From assembly GCA_024180945.1 (NCBI GenBank), contig JAKSGN010000012.1:372001-436000 (forward strand): 64,000 bases of DNA. Reading direction: 5' to 3'. Made by a program: the position numbers and the translations under genes. Below the pieces are notes generated by a model that was not told the origin of the DNA, ran no database searches, and was given only the letters and a program-made list of their open reading frames with translations. Positions within the stretch are counted from its first letter, which is position 1. The number at the start of each line of letters is the position of its first letter. This DNA is from Macrophomina tecta (Eukaryota; Ascomycota; Dothideomycetes; Botryosphaeriales; Botryosphaeriaceae). Positions 43,290 to 53,966 of this stretch are shown in pieces.

Positions 43290-44142
43290 TTTAGTTAGCA
43301 TTAGTAGCATTATTCAATGGAGCAGCGGCATCTTCATTATTGATGACCGTTCACCTAAATTCCAACATATAACAATAGTAGTATGGATCCTTAGCTGACC
43401 CGCATTAAAATCCTAAGGCTATGGTTGGCTGTACACTCTTTAATACCAGACGACACGAGTATACATTCTCTGGAAGGCGTTATATCATCCCACGTCATCC
43501 ACCTGCAACAACCCCTTGCACAACCCTTTGTACGAGTCTTGTCAAATCTCGCATTAATCGCCTGATGAGCTTCGTTTCTTTCGCCTTTATTAACTACTGT
43601 ACAGTGGTGCCAAGTATTGATTGCTTCTAGAGGATAGTCGTTGATGACCTGCGGCAAGTTTATCTCCGCAACCTCTAGGAAATCCGAACTGCAGACTTGG
43701 GGGGTAAACGTGGCCTGATTGTAACCAGCTATGCATATTTAGCGTGTAATATGCAAATAAAGTTGAGATATCCGGCATCCGTTAAGTATGCGGGACACCT
43801 AACTACCTATCCGGATAGTACCTACATTCCTAGGATACTCGTGCAACTCCACGCTCGGATTCGCAGCGATGTCATAGCTAAAGGCAGCAGCATCCCTGGC
43901 TGCTTTCTCTAAAATCAGATTTGTTTTCTTTCGGTATAGGACTGAGTGTATGCACACGGTTCTTCGCTTCTTCTTCGGAGACGGGGGGAGACACGCGTAG
44001 GTGTTGCCACATCTCTGCAGGGAGTCAAGCTGTAAATGCCAATGCCTCATTAAAATCAGGCCCCGGTTGCTGTGCAGCAGCTAGCAATTGTTGGTATTGG
44101 ATTAAGGATCCCCGTGGACTAGACCGTTTTCGCACTCGGCAA
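43290..44142. other. Unassigned
   Basis: A minus-strand frame 43657-43391 (MPQVINDYPLEAINTWHH..., with a Cys-rich CARGCCRW segment) may be a fragment of a mobile-element protein, but I cannot place it. Nothing else is recognised. Confidence 0.3.
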
Positions 44143-47100
44143 CAGGCTGGATTATGATAGTAGTGATAGCTTATCGATAATGTATCACTATCGATAGCCG
44201 ATTATCGATAATTATCGATGATAGCTTGGCATTTTCTTGGCATTGTGATCAGTGGGTCGATTTTGGGGTTTGGAAGAGAATTTTGGATCGGAAACTGTCA
44301 GGTGTGGGGCGTAACTGCTTGAATTCACTACCATGAGGTTCTATGAAGAAGAAAAGAAAGAAAAGGTCGGCGTTAGGGCGATACTGAACCTCCCATCTCA
44401 ATCGTTGTGTCTAAAATACCATTTCGTTTCCAATGCTTCAAGCATTCCACTTTCTCAAGGGTCTCAGCTCCCATCTGTGCCCTTTCCCACGATACTGTGC
44501 GACGTGCCCCGGAAAACACTCGCTCTGGTTCATCGCTCATAGCCGGAATTGAAAGAATATCAAATGCCATGCGCGATAACCGTGGCCACCGTACAGTTTG
44601 TTGCTCTTGACCCCACCATTTGAGCGCCGGCGTCTTGCCAATCTCGATCGGATTTTCACTACAATAGTCTTCATATTCATCCTGACTTACCGGTTCATAA
44701 TACTCCCCCAGTTTCTGAGCGATCCGATCGAATGGACTGAGTTCCTCCTCCTCAGGGGTCCTTTCGCGGAACGAGGAAATTGAAGGATCAGGAGTCATTT
44801 CCCGGTAGGCCTTCCAAAGCTCTTTAACCTTTTCCAATGCGTCCTCGATCCATTCTGGCTTCCAATTTGCCTCAATATACTTCGTCCGACGCTTCGGATG
44901 GAGAACCAGGGCGGCGGCGTAGAGGGCCGATTCGTCCGTTTTGGTGTAGTACTTATCGAAGGTGTCCCACGCATTTTCAATCCGACGCTTGAACGGTTTG
45001 TCAGAAGCATGTTTCGACTGTGGCACGGTGTTAGTATTGCCCAATCTAGGATGATGCCAACTTACAGACGCGTCTTGAAGGTACCCAATTATAACATCCA
45101 TAGTGAATAGTACTCGATCGATGGTCGCGTTGCCTCCCTGGGTCTCCAGAGTTGCCTGGTGGAAGGGTTGAAGGAAATCCTTAATCTTTCGGAGCTGTTC
45201 CCAGTCCTTTGGGGAGAGATAGTCGGCCTGGAGTGTGGCAAGGTGGTTCTTGGTGTAGGTGTCCACAGGTCCCGCTTTCTGGTCGGCCACAGCTAGCATG
45301 AGAAACCAGCTATTCCACCTTGTACGATTGTCAAGTGGAATCATTCTGCCCGCCAGTTCTTTGAACTCCTTGGCGCGACCGGCGGAAGTGCGAATGTGGA
45401 CGACGATATTGTGAAGCTTGCCGAGCGGCCCCAGAGTCCGGAAGGTTGCCCGTTTCGCCGCTTCGTCCCCTAGCTTCCCATTGCCTTCCTGTTCGTCGTA
45501 CGACTCTAGTCGCTCTAATTCGATCCGGTCACAAAACAGAAAGGCTTGGACGGCCAAGTTGATGATGTGACCGATGCAGCGGACTCGCCAACGGGTGGCA
45601 TCCCAGGCCATGCCCTCCTCTTCACGCAAGTGGTTCTCTACCGCACGACAAAGCGTATCGTTCGACGAGGCGTTGTCGCTGACGATAGACCCAAGCTTCC
45701 GTTGGATCCCGTAGTCCTCCAGGACGGGGATTAGAGTCGCGAATTGCTCGTCTCCGCCGTGGTTTCCGATAGGACGAAGCGCAAGGAGGGCCTTTGTAAG
45801 ATCCTCTGAACTCCGATCAACAAAATGCGCGCAGACCCCAAGAAGAAGTAGCCGGTTTGGGGAGGTCCAGATATCAAGCGAAAGATGAATGCTTGATATG
45901 GCCGACTGAAGTTTTTTACGTACGTCATCTTTGTGGGTGAGCCAGGACTCTCCAATCTTGTTCGTGATCTGAGAATGCGCTGTAGTGATGATGCCAGACG
46001 ATTCTGGGTTGAGCGTCTGGCAAAAAGCATGAAATTCAGGCCATTGGACGGCTCGGAAAGGGAGATTCCGTACGACGGTCAGCGTAACCAAAGCCTCAGT
46101 AATCACGGCCGAATTCAGGTGTTTTCGGCAGACTCGGGTGTCGATCTCGTTGGTCTGGCCGGAAGACTCTGCTTGGGAATAAAGCTGCTGTAGCTGTTGG
46201 GCTGCTTCTTCCTTGGTTGGACCTGGAGATACGTCGACTTTGATTCCATGCTTTGATTTGAGATGCAACCGCATATTCGTACTGGTTTTGGTGCTGTACG
46301 GTGATTCTGTGCAATGTGTGCAGAACTTGAGACGGGAATCCTCTCCATCGCGTGCCGGACGAGTGTGAGCCCATGTCTCATGAGCAGATCCCCTCTTTAC
46401 CTTTGGAAGCTTTTTCGATCCGCTTTCGGTCGAAACTTGGATAGTTGAAGGCGTCAAAAGAGATGAATCCGCCTCGGAATCCATAATTCGTACGTAATAG
46501 TTGAAAGAATGTGGTGGGCTGTGATGGTACGGCCGAGGGCCTATTTACAGACAGCACAGTTGGCAGCATATCAGCTCCTGAGCTGACATTGTGTCCTTTG
46601 GTGCGCATATCCTGGGGTTCAGTTTATTAGATGGTGAAAGTTGCCAGAGTGCCACTCATCTGATGAGTGCGTCTGGTGGAAAGTGAAGTGTAAGAGTTGT
46701 CGTACTCGACCATGCAGGTAAGTGTCACGAGCAGGGCCGGGACAGGAACAAAGCAGACTTGGATTGGTCGACAGGACGTTACGCAAGGAAAGGAAGTCAA
46801 GTTTGGCTGCGCCAACTTGACCTATATCATGCGAGTGAATCTACTTGAAACATAAGAAGATTTTGGTGGGAACTCAAAAGGTTGTTGCGGAGTTCGCAAC
46901 TCGCGAGTAAAGGACGAAAGGTTGAGACGCGACGTCTCATAGAGTCGCAATTTCACAAGCAACCGGAGAATTCGACGAAGAGAAGGCTCGAGTATTGGGT
47001 CGAAGCTTCGGCTGTCGAAAATGAAGGAAGCTGAGATACGGAGCAGAAGCGAGCGGGACGAAGTGGTGATGTCGTGAATCGGGTCGTTGGGCTTTGGGTT

Positions 47101-47371
47101 GAAGCTGGACGACACGGGTTTCGACACCGCGAGGACGGTGCTGACAGATAATTTCTGTCAACTACGACGTGTAGGGCGCGTCGTCGATGGTTTATGATGC
47201 GTTGAACATGTTTGTTGATGGCTTATGACGCGTTGAACGCGTTGTTGATGATTTTCGTCACGATGCCAAGAAAATGCCAAGGTATCATAATAATTATTGA
47301 TAATTATCGATAAGAGGTGATAGCGATAGTTATCGATAAGAAATGATAATAAATTATCATAATCCAGCCTG
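44143..47371 (-). mobile_element. Apparently intact hAT transposon, 3.23 kb
   Basis: Both ends read CAGGCTGGATTATGATA inward (44143 plus; 47371 minus), and subterminal regions share TTGGCATTTTCTTGGCAT. Between terminus and coding region each end carries several copies of the palindrome TTATCGATAA or its ATCGAT core. One 703-codon transposase is open. The expected 8-bp duplication is not evident (CTCGGCAA left, CTCACTAC right). It lies 143 bp beyond the stop codon of the ferric reductase gene. Confidence 0.85.
44373..46484 (-). CDS. hAT transposase, 703 aa, open
   Basis: ATG 46484 starts MDSEADSSLLTPS. Residues about 45-80 form a BED-type zinc finger (FCTHCTESPYSTKTS ... HLKSKHG). The RNase H-like core contains LSLDIWTSPNRLLLLG (first Asp), IVSDNASSNDTLC (second Asp) and NRTRWNSWFLM (the conserved insertion-domain Arg/Trp motif). 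The C-terminal hAT dimerisation region reads WPRLSRMAFDILSIPAMSDE then PERVFSGARRTVSW, with the catalytic Glu expected in this block. No stop or frameshift occurs. It would cut at the TIRs of its own element and could act on the dead copy at 55.5-58.05 kb only if the different termini are recognised. Confidence 0.92.
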   Translation of the reverse strand: MDSEADSSLLTPSTIQVSTESGSKKLPKVKRGSAHETWAHTRPARDGEDSRLKFCTHCTESPYSTKTSTNMRLHLKSKHGIKVDVSPGPTKEEAAQQLQQLYSQAESSGQTNEIDTRVCRKHLNSAVITEALVTLTVVRNLPFRAVQWPEFHAFCQTLNPESSGIITTAHSQITNKIGESWLTHKDDVRKKLQSAISSIHLSLDIWTSPNRLLLLGVCAHFVDRSSEDLTKALLALRPIGNHGGDEQFATLIPVLEDYGIQRKLGSIVSDNASSNDTLCRAVENHLREEEGMAWDATRWRVRCIGHIINLAVQAFLFCDRIELERLESYDEQEGNGKLGDEAAKRATFRTLGPLGKLHNIVVHIRTSAGRAKEFKELAGRMIPLDNRTRWNSWFLMLAVADQKAGPVDTYTKNHLATLQADYLSPKDWEQLRKIKDFLQPFHQATLETQGGNATIDRVLFTMDVIIGYLQDASVSWHHPRLGNTNTVPQSKHASDKPFKRRIENAWDTFDKYYTKTDESALYAAALVLHPKRRTKYIEANWKPEWIEDALEKVKELWKAYREMTPDPSISSFRERTPEEEELSPFDRIAQKLGEYYEPVSQDEYEDYCSENPIEIGKTPALKWWGQEQQTVRWPRLSRMAFDILSIPAMSDEPERVFSGARRTVSWERAQMGAETLEKVECLKHWKRNGILDTTIEMGGSVSP

Positions 47372-47513
47372 CTCACTACCACAAAGGTAGCTGGAGGAAT
47401 GGGAAGAAGATGTGAATGAAAGATAAGAATTGAAGGAAAGAGAAACAAAATAATAAAAGACAACGGCTAAACTATGCGTATAAGGAAAGTTAAGAGTATA
47501 CTAGATGAAGCCT

Positions 47514-49187
47514 CTAGTTAGGCTGGTACTCCAGCTCGACAAAGTCAAGCTCATGCAGGCGGCTCCTCAAAATGATTCGTACCTCGTCTCTGGTTGCATT
47601 ACAGGCAGATACTTTTTGATCAGCATAACATTAGGATCGCAGCTGTGGAAAGCTGCCATATAGGATCACTCACGCAAGACTAGCATCTTTCCTTTCTTCC
47701 CAAGCTCCCTAGCTTCCTCGTCGAAAATGTCGCCCAGGGGAGGTGGACCGTGGAGCAGCTTTACTCTCCCACCATATTCCTCGTCTTTGGAAAGCGAATG
47801 TTTGTAGAAAGACGTGTATATGTTCTATCAGGTTGTTAGTGAGGGGACGCATCAGTGAGTCAAGAGTGGGACGCACATGGTTCTTGCCCAGCGCGTCATT
47901 GATGACATCCTTAGCTATATCATAGGCGGAGTCCGGCATTGGCGCGCCGCTATTGCTACTCATGTACCACACAACGTGAATTCTCTGGCCATGACGCTGT
48001 CGCCTTCCTTCACAGTGAGCCAGCTTCTGCAGATACGGCAGCTGCGCGAATATACCGAGTCCGGTCGCGATCATAACAACGTTTGAGTAGCCTGCCAAAG
48101 AGATTTTTTTACCATGGGGTCCGCTGAACAGCGCTCTACGTGGCCTTGTCGACTGCTCCACTGACTCGGCCATTTTTCGCGTAAGGCCGTTGAAAGGCTT
48201 GACAACGAGGCGCAAGTGGCTTCCCGGGGCTTCCGACCATGATGCCACGGCGAATGGATGGCTTTGTGCGAATGACCAAGTGCTGAGTGAGGGGATCCAG
48301 AGATTCACGTATTGACCTGGTTCGGTGCGCAAGGGCTTTCTAAGTTCGAGATCGATTTGCAGCAGCTCTTTCGAGCCGCCAATGCGCACTGTTGGGCCAC
48401 CGTGATACAGGTCGTTGCGGTATGCCATCACTGCAACCTGGGCAATGAGTGCTATGAGAAATATAGCGGCCGTGATTGTCTGGCAGATGACGAAAAATGT
48501 GTTTCCGCCTGGGACATGCCACAATAGACTCAAAAATGCAACGATGCTTGAGAGCTGATGGATGCGGAGGAAACTCTCATACCAATACTTTCGGAGTGGG
48601 AGGAAAGAGGTGATGGCTATTATGCCAAATACAATCAGAGCCTGCCACAATTAGCACTGCGCTGGATCAGCAAGGTACGAGTATCGTCTTACCATGAGTG
48701 AGTGTCTATTCTCACTACTGATGGATTCCCTCGCGACGAGCATAACGCATACGTGGAACGTGGCGGCAACGAGGGTGGCTACGCCCGCTATGCGGTGTAT
48801 CTGAAGGTAGGTCCTCCTGCTCACGCCGAGGGTGTCTGCCATGTGGGCAACGTGCGTTCCACCGTAGAGAGGGATCATGTTGACCAGGCACAGGGATGCC
48901 GCTCGGCGACCTGCTTCTGACCATGAAGACACGTGCATGGCGACGCAGAAAAGATTGGTAGCGAAGAATGCTACCCATATGAGAACATCGAGCCTCGTCC
49001 ATGGACCTAGGTGTCGATGGCGCCCAACAACATACGGGAGAGCCAAATGTTTGGCACTTGCGACCAAGATTGTGCGCCAGACCCGTTTGGCGATTGATAT
49101 CAGGCGGGGGACCAAACCAATCAAGGCCACAAGTCCTCCAACAGCGATGCAGTAGATGTAAGTGATATCCATGAAAACAAGATGCAC
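47514..49187 (-). CDS. Ferric reductase (FRE-type metalloreductase), 502 aa
   Basis: Four exons: 49187-48693, 48641-47877, 47824-47674 and 47611-47514. The introns are 51, 52 and 62 bp, phases 0, 0 and 1. The membrane haem domain (about residues 20-230) holds His pairs in NLFCVAMHVSSW, YLQIHRIAGVATLVAATFHV and FLRIHQLSSIVAFLSLLWHV. The FAD-binding segment is HPFAVASW (family HPFT), and the NADPH-binding part starts FSGPHGKK with IATGLGIFAQLPYL. The C-terminus ends ACNATRDEVRIIL and ELEYQPN. The product would reduce Fe3+ or Cu2+ at the plasma membrane. The start could also be the Met at 49172. Small introns 2 and 3 are required to reach the conserved C-terminus. The gene is intact despite the hAT insertion just downstream. 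Confidence 0.9.
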
Positions 49188-49433
49188 AAGGAATATTCGT
49201 GGCGATGAGTTGGTGCTGCGATGTTACGACGGACCCGACCGTGTTGGGTTTCAGCCGGTGCGTAAGACCATTCGGCCAACCTCCCGTCGACTCACAGTCG
49301 ACAAAAGGTTCAGCAATGATCAGCCTGGTGGCTGATCGTGCCCCAACAACTCTATATACAGGTAGGTCCGTAACATGCGAGTGGTTGGTAGATAAGGGAG
49401 ACGTAATTGATTTGGCCACTAAGAAGCCCCTAA
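49188..49433. other. Upstream region of the ferric reductase gene
   Basis: Contains CGACCCGACCG and GTCGACTCACAGTCGAC, the latter a 7-bp inverted repeat (49288-49304), but no motif I can firmly assign. A GATA-type iron-repressor site was looked for and not clearly found. Confidence 0.3.
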
Positions 49434-50025
49434 ATGAATGGGCCGACCACGAAATGGAAGGGAGAATGCGGGAGGAACGAGGCAAAAGCGATGGCACGGA
49501 ATAGGGAGAAAGTCAAGGCACACTGGGCCATAACCAATGCTTTGCTTCAGACTCCAGATCGAGTGCTGGACGCTCCCAAAGAAATATCAGCGCGCTACCT
49601 GCAGCTGAAGACGGACTACGCCTGCACCGGAGCCTACCTCTATAGTTTCCGCAGGACAGCCCGCCCAAGATGCCTGTGGCGCAATCACGACTCTCAGAAA
49701 GTTGGGCACCTCCTGTTCGCCTGCAGGAGACGACATCAACAAAGGGAGGTCCTCAAGAAGGCCCTAAAAGAAGGGGGCGATCATACTTGCCGGAGACATC
49801 ACTAGCAACCGTATAAAGGATTTTTTTTTTTTCAAAGAGGGATTCGGCCCACTGCTGGCCTTTCTGCAAGAGGCTACAATAGGTCGACGGGCAGTACAGT
49901 CAGGTGACGGTAGATGGGATAGCTGGAGTATCGAGCTGCTTTACGAATTGTTGGAATGTGTATAGATGCGGATTGAAGAGTAGGATTGGCATGCCATGAA
50001 AAGGGTGAGGCCTGGGAGGCTCTCC
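49434..50025 (+). pseudogene. LINE ORF2 C-terminal remnant (third LINE type)
   Basis: The frame 49434-49805 includes PRCLWRNHDSQKVGHLLFAC, then RRRHQQREVLKKALKEGG. This is the C-x-W-C...E/H-HLLxxC zinc-binding tail that follows RNase H in fungal Tad-like LINEs. It differs from the C-x-C-G tail of family 1. A 3' UTR with a T-rich stretch (49820-49832) follows up to the triplet run at 50026. The rest of the element is missing. Confidence 0.65.
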
Positions 50026-50135
50026 TTATGATGATGATGATGATGATGATGATGATTCATACACCCCGTCGGCCATAGGGACAAGGAACGCTAATCTACG
50101 CTAATCTACATTGGGACCCCAGTTCATTCAAGGCT
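50026..50135 (-). repeat. LINE family 2 3' tail fragment
   Basis: A run of ATG triplets (50026-50060) followed by ATTCATACACCCCGTCGGCC and CATAGGGACAAGG is the complement of the last ~100 bp of the family 2 3' UTR. The tail abuts the end of the previous LINE remnant. The rest is deleted. Confidence 0.7.
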
Positions 50136-50340
50136 CTCCTTATACTAATGCTAGTGCTGACGCTACATAGACTAAAGAGACAGCACGTGATAGCTGACTA
50201 TTCCAACACGAATGCGTTAGTACACAATGATATATGGCCAATTAACGCCCCGAGAAAATCACTGATAGAGAATCACGAGCGAACCATTGGAAGAAAGAAA
50301 AGAACAGAGCTACCGGAGATATTATACAAGCGACCCACTA

Positions 50341-51736
50341 ATGTCGGCGGACGAGGACGATGGGGGCGGATACGCGATCGTTGGCGCGTCGCGACGCGCT
50401 GCGCGTCTCCGAGCCCAACGAACCGACTATCACGCCCTTCACACCGGCAAACCAACGAGGCAACGTGGAAATCACGCAACTATCGTACCTGACCTACCGA
50501 GCGAATCGAGCGAATCGACCTTAGACGACGTGATTGGCTTGCTCAACGTCATTGTCGCGCAGAATAACCAGCTCACCGAGCGGAATGAAGCGCTTGCGGA
50601 ACAAGTGGCCAGCAACGAAGATGAGATCATGCGGCTGCGCAGCGCGCTAGAGACGTCCGAGGAAACGCAGGTCAAGATGGAAGAGCGCATGGGAAAGATG
50701 GAGAAGCAGATGGCGGCGCTCATCGAGACGACGCGCAGGAACCTGACTTCGCAGTCGCAGATCAACGCGAGCTACGCAAGCGCCCTTAAAAACCATGCCC
50801 GCCACGCCGCCAACGTCCGCGAACACCAGCCCAGCGTCGATGCCAGCCATGCCGGCGCGAGCCGCGATCACGAACACGCCACTGCCACTGTCGCCGCCAC
50901 CAGCGATCGAGCTCGATCTCTCCGAAGCCAACATTGACACCACAAAGCCGGGAGACATACGCGCGCAGTTTCAGAGGGCACTCGAAAGCCAGGAAGCGAC
51001 CAATAACATCAAATGCTGTGGCCTGACGAGGAACGCGAACGATGCGGCGAAGGTACGACTCCTCTTCCGCTCCAAGGATGATGAGGAAACCGTTAGGTCG
51101 CATAGCGGCTGGCTTAAGACAGCATTCAGAGGCGCGAGGATGAGAGGCCGACAATGGTACCCGGTAAAGGTAGACAGTGTCAACAAGACGACGGTATTCA
51201 ACAACGAGCGTACGGCTCTGCGAGCGGATGCCTGCGAAATGATGAGCAAAGAGAACGAGGTGGAGATCGTGCATGCGCGCTGGCTTAGCAAGCCGAGCGA
51301 CCGACTATACGGATCAGCTGTGATTTACTTGGCGAAGAAAAGCGATGCTGACGCGTTCCTGGGGTGCAGGGTGATCGACATCGGCGGAGAAGCGGCGTAC
51401 ACCAACGTATTTGAGCATCGGCCTCGCCCTCGGCGCTGCTTCCGATGCCAGAGCTACGACCACCAAAAATTTCGATGCACAGGCGAAGAGAGGTGCGTAA
51501 AGTGCGCGGGCATTGGACACAAGGAAAACAACTGCAGTTCGAGTGTGGAGAAGTGCGCAGCTTGCGGCGGCCCGCACAGGGCAGACGATCGAGGCTGCCC
51601 GACATACAAGGAGTTCCTGGAGGAGATGATGGGTGTTACGGCGCAGCCTACACAGGACCTGGGTAAGAAGGATAAGAAGGACAAGCGGGGCGCCGATGCG
51701 CCCGCGAGAAAGATCCACCGGCGAGGAGTCACGTGA
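50341..51736 (+). pseudogene. LINE family 2 ORF1 with +1 frameshift
   Basis: MSADEDDGGGYAIVGASRR ... SQINASYASALKN is followed by an extra C near 50797 relative to the 61.5 kb copy. The second frame then carries PPPAIELDLSEANIDTTKPG through three Cys/His knuckles (CFRCQSYDHQKFRC, CVKCAGIGHKENNC, CAACGGPHRADDRGC). Its C-terminus is longer than in the 61.5 kb copy, adding GVTAQPTQDLGKKDKKDKRG and about 14 more residues, which probably is the ancestral end. Confidence 0.85.
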
Positions 51737-51749
51737 CTCCCGGTTCAAC

Positions 51750-52078
51750 TGTTCAGAGCCTTGGCACTCTGAACTCCTGAACTCGCGAAGTTCAGACGTT
51801 CAACCGCTTGGCAGAATGAACCCACGAACTATCAGATTGTATACACTCTCCTACCATTATATAAACCACACTCCTTAGGTAGCTTTGACCTTCGTGGTCA
51901 ACTTCAATAACAATTCAACACCAATTGTTAGTAACACGGCCTTCGCACGCAGTGCTCAGTCTCGTCACGTGTTCGACTTGCTCTCACCCTCTTCTTGTAC
52001 CCACTCAAGGAAACCCTTCGACAGGTTTTCTCCCTCTTTGGTGTTTGGATCCTTAGAGGCAGAGGCCCGCTCGTTACA
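51750..52078 (-). repeat. 329-bp solo LTR inside a LINE, no TSD
   Basis: On the minus strand it begins TGTAACGAGCGGGCC at 52078 and ends CTCTGAACA at 51750. The flanking pentamers (TCAAC and ATGGG) do not match. It sits exactly where LINE ORF2 should be. Relatives are at 8534-8640, 23671-23822 and 42775-43097. Confidence 0.85.
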
Positions 52079-52485
52079 ATGGGGAGGCTGGAGAGGTAAA
52101 GTACAGAGAAAGGAGGAGGAAGCTGGTGGTATGGAGGCAACCAGGCCCTGTGGCTAATGGTCTCTCGGTGCTTGCTGCCCCGCCGTTAGAGAGACGGGCA
52201 ACACTCAAGAAAGCGCTCTTGATGGAAACCAGGAGGCAGGCTGGTCAAGGAAACAGGGTAAGGATGGCTTTCATGTTCTACTTACTTTAGGGATTTCTCG
52301 TTTTCTCCTCTTCTTTCTTGCTGGGTGACTGCTTGTATTCGACTGTTGTTCTCTCAATTTTTGGGCCTTGGATGAACCGGGATCTTCATGTATTTTAAAA
52401 GTATTCTGGAGTGCGTCTTTTCCCTATGGTCTGCTGAGGCCGACGGGGTGTATGAATCATCATCATCATCATTATATGGCCAATT

Positions 52486-52772
52486 CTAGTATCTTTCGTT
52501 TTCCCTTTCATTTTCTACTATTTTTTTTTTGTTTTCACATCTGAATTGCTCCGCTGTAGAGGCAGCTTGGAAGCCCGGAGGGCTAGAGGACCCTGCCAGA
52601 CAGCATCGCCTGTAAGGAAAGATCAGTTTCTTACCTCAATGTTTCTCTGAATTCACTCTCCCTTAGGATACCATACTAGAATAAGCAAAGAGTTTGCATG
52701 AATCGTTACTACTACCACTACTACTACTAGGGGGGTCGTCAATCTAGTTAATGGAATGATATCGAAGCTGAA
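52486..52772. other. Flank between LINE and membrane protein gene
   Basis: A T-rich tract (52519-52530) and a CTACTACTA microsatellite (52706-52728) occur here. No gene is seen. Confidence 0.5.
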
Positions 52773-53966
52773 CTATCCACTGCCGTAACCAACAGGCAAA
52801 GGCCGCGAAATAACTGGCCTCCGCTCTTTCAAGCCAGATAGTTTCTTCCTGCGATACCGCTTGGCAACCCATATCGCTATTCCCGCGAAAAAGGTCGCTC
52901 CGCCTATTGCACCAACGCATATCCCAACTGTTTTACCTTTACTCGATCCAGAAGACGCATCATCAGATGACATACTATTACCCGTGGAGAATGACGATGA
53001 TGTTGCTGCCGTGTGGCTTGCGGTCAAGTAAGTTTGTCTACCAGAACCTATGAATTGAAGGGTTACATAGCTGCTTGGTAAAGTCCCTGTTGAGCCGAGC
53101 GTTGTTGAACAGGGAAAACTCTGACAGGGCTGAGACGTCGATGGCCCACTAGACAAGACTGAGATAGTCCATGTGTCCCAGGATGGGGCAAGCAGAGCTG
53201 CTGTAGACTCGTCTCTGCTTGTTGTTGAGCCCAAGCTGTTCGGCGAGGTTCCACCTTCGTTTATCAATATAGTACCCGCTGTAGGAAGAGCATGTCCCGT
53301 AGCTGATTCTGTCGTGAAAACTATATTATTCGTCTGGAAGGTGGCGGTAAAGCTGGCCGGTAGGTCTAAATTATCGTCCGCCCATGATGTGGGCACTTTG
53401 ATAGCCATGCTGGACACAGACTCAGGAATTCCGGGCAACGTGGTGGTTGCCTCATAAAGGTTGCTTGCGCGTGAGGTTGAGGCGTCACTGACCGTAGGTC
53501 CCGAGCATGGCGATACAGCTACTGCTGACTGGCTCATCCATGTCGCGCTTTTCGCGGTATCTTGCTTCCCACCAGCGCTTGACAGCTTTTCGACGGTACC
53601 CTGGGATTCCTGGACCTGGTGTTGGGAGGTAAGACATGCGATATCGCACACGGTTATGCCAATCTGTGGACTAGTCCACAGGTCCCACGAAGCTACCGGG
53701 GAGACAGACCGTCCTGCATCGACAGCGTTACCAGTCAACACCGTGGTATCCCCGGAAGTGGTGACGGATAGTGTGCTCCCCGCTGATGATGCAGTCACAT
53801 TTGTATTGTTTTCCACCAACTTCGAATCACGCAAAACCCATGAGCTATACTCGTGCGCTTGTACAGATACGAGCAAAGGTCCTGCCATGAGTTGTATGCA
53901 CAGCCGTCTCCACAATCCACTCCATTCGGTTCGAGATGTAATGGCAATACCACGGACGCCAGGCAT
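52773..53966 (-). CDS. Ser/Thr-rich single-pass membrane protein, 397 aa
   Basis: The open frame begins MPGVRGIAITSRTEWSG. A hydrophobic stretch CIQLMAGPLLVSVQAHEYS near residues 22-40 looks like a signal peptide, so translation may start at the internal Met (MAGPLLVSVQA). Residues about 45-330 are extremely Ser/Thr-rich with Cys pairs (ITVCDIACL, QPCQSFPC). One membrane helix near 345-368 (KTVGICVGAIGGATFF, AGIAIWVAKR) is followed by a short basic tail (YRRKKLSGLKERRP). The layout resembles fungal Wsc/Mid2-like sensors or mucin-like cell-wall proteins, but no WSC domain is present. It would sit in the plasma membrane facing the wall. Confidence 0.75.
   Translation of the reverse strand: MPGVRGIAITSRTEWSGLWRRLCIQLMAGPLLVSVQAHEYSSWVLRDSKLVENNTNVTASSAGSTLSVTTSGDTTVLTGNAVDAGRSVSPVASWDLWTSPQIGITVCDIACLTSQHQVQESQGTVEKLSSAGGKQDTAKSATWMSQSAVAVSPCSGPTVSDASTSRASNLYEATTTLPGIPESVSSMAIKVPTSWADDNLDLPASFTATFQTNNIVFTTESATGHALPTAGTILINEGGTSPNSLGSTTSRDESTAALLAPSWDTWTISVLSSGPSTSQPCQSFPCSTTLGSTGTLPSSYVTLQFIGSGRQTYLTASHTAATSSSFSTGNSMSSDDASSGSSKGKTVGICVGAIGGATFFAGIAIWVAKRYRRKKLSGLKERRPVISRPLPVGYGSG

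Larger units (their letters stand above)
50244..52472 (+). mobile_element. LINE family 2 insertion with 13-bp TSD, ORF2 lost, solo LTR inside
   Basis: Identical 13-bp repeats TATATGGCCAATT flank it (50231-50243 and 52473-52485). ORF1 runs from 50341, with a 1-bp insertion, to a stop at 51736. A 329-bp LTR (51750-52078) follows, then the 3' UTR from ATGGGGAGGCTGGAGAGG (52079) to a TCA triplet tail (52457-52472). No ORF2 sequence exists between the LTR and either side. Confidence 0.85.

Noticed and set aside
44135..47379. 8-bp TSD for the intact hAT
   Set aside because: CTCGGCAA and CTCACTAC agree at only four positions, so no duplication is claimed.
50786..51274. 162-codon minus-strand frame
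   Set aside because: Antisense to LINE ORF1.
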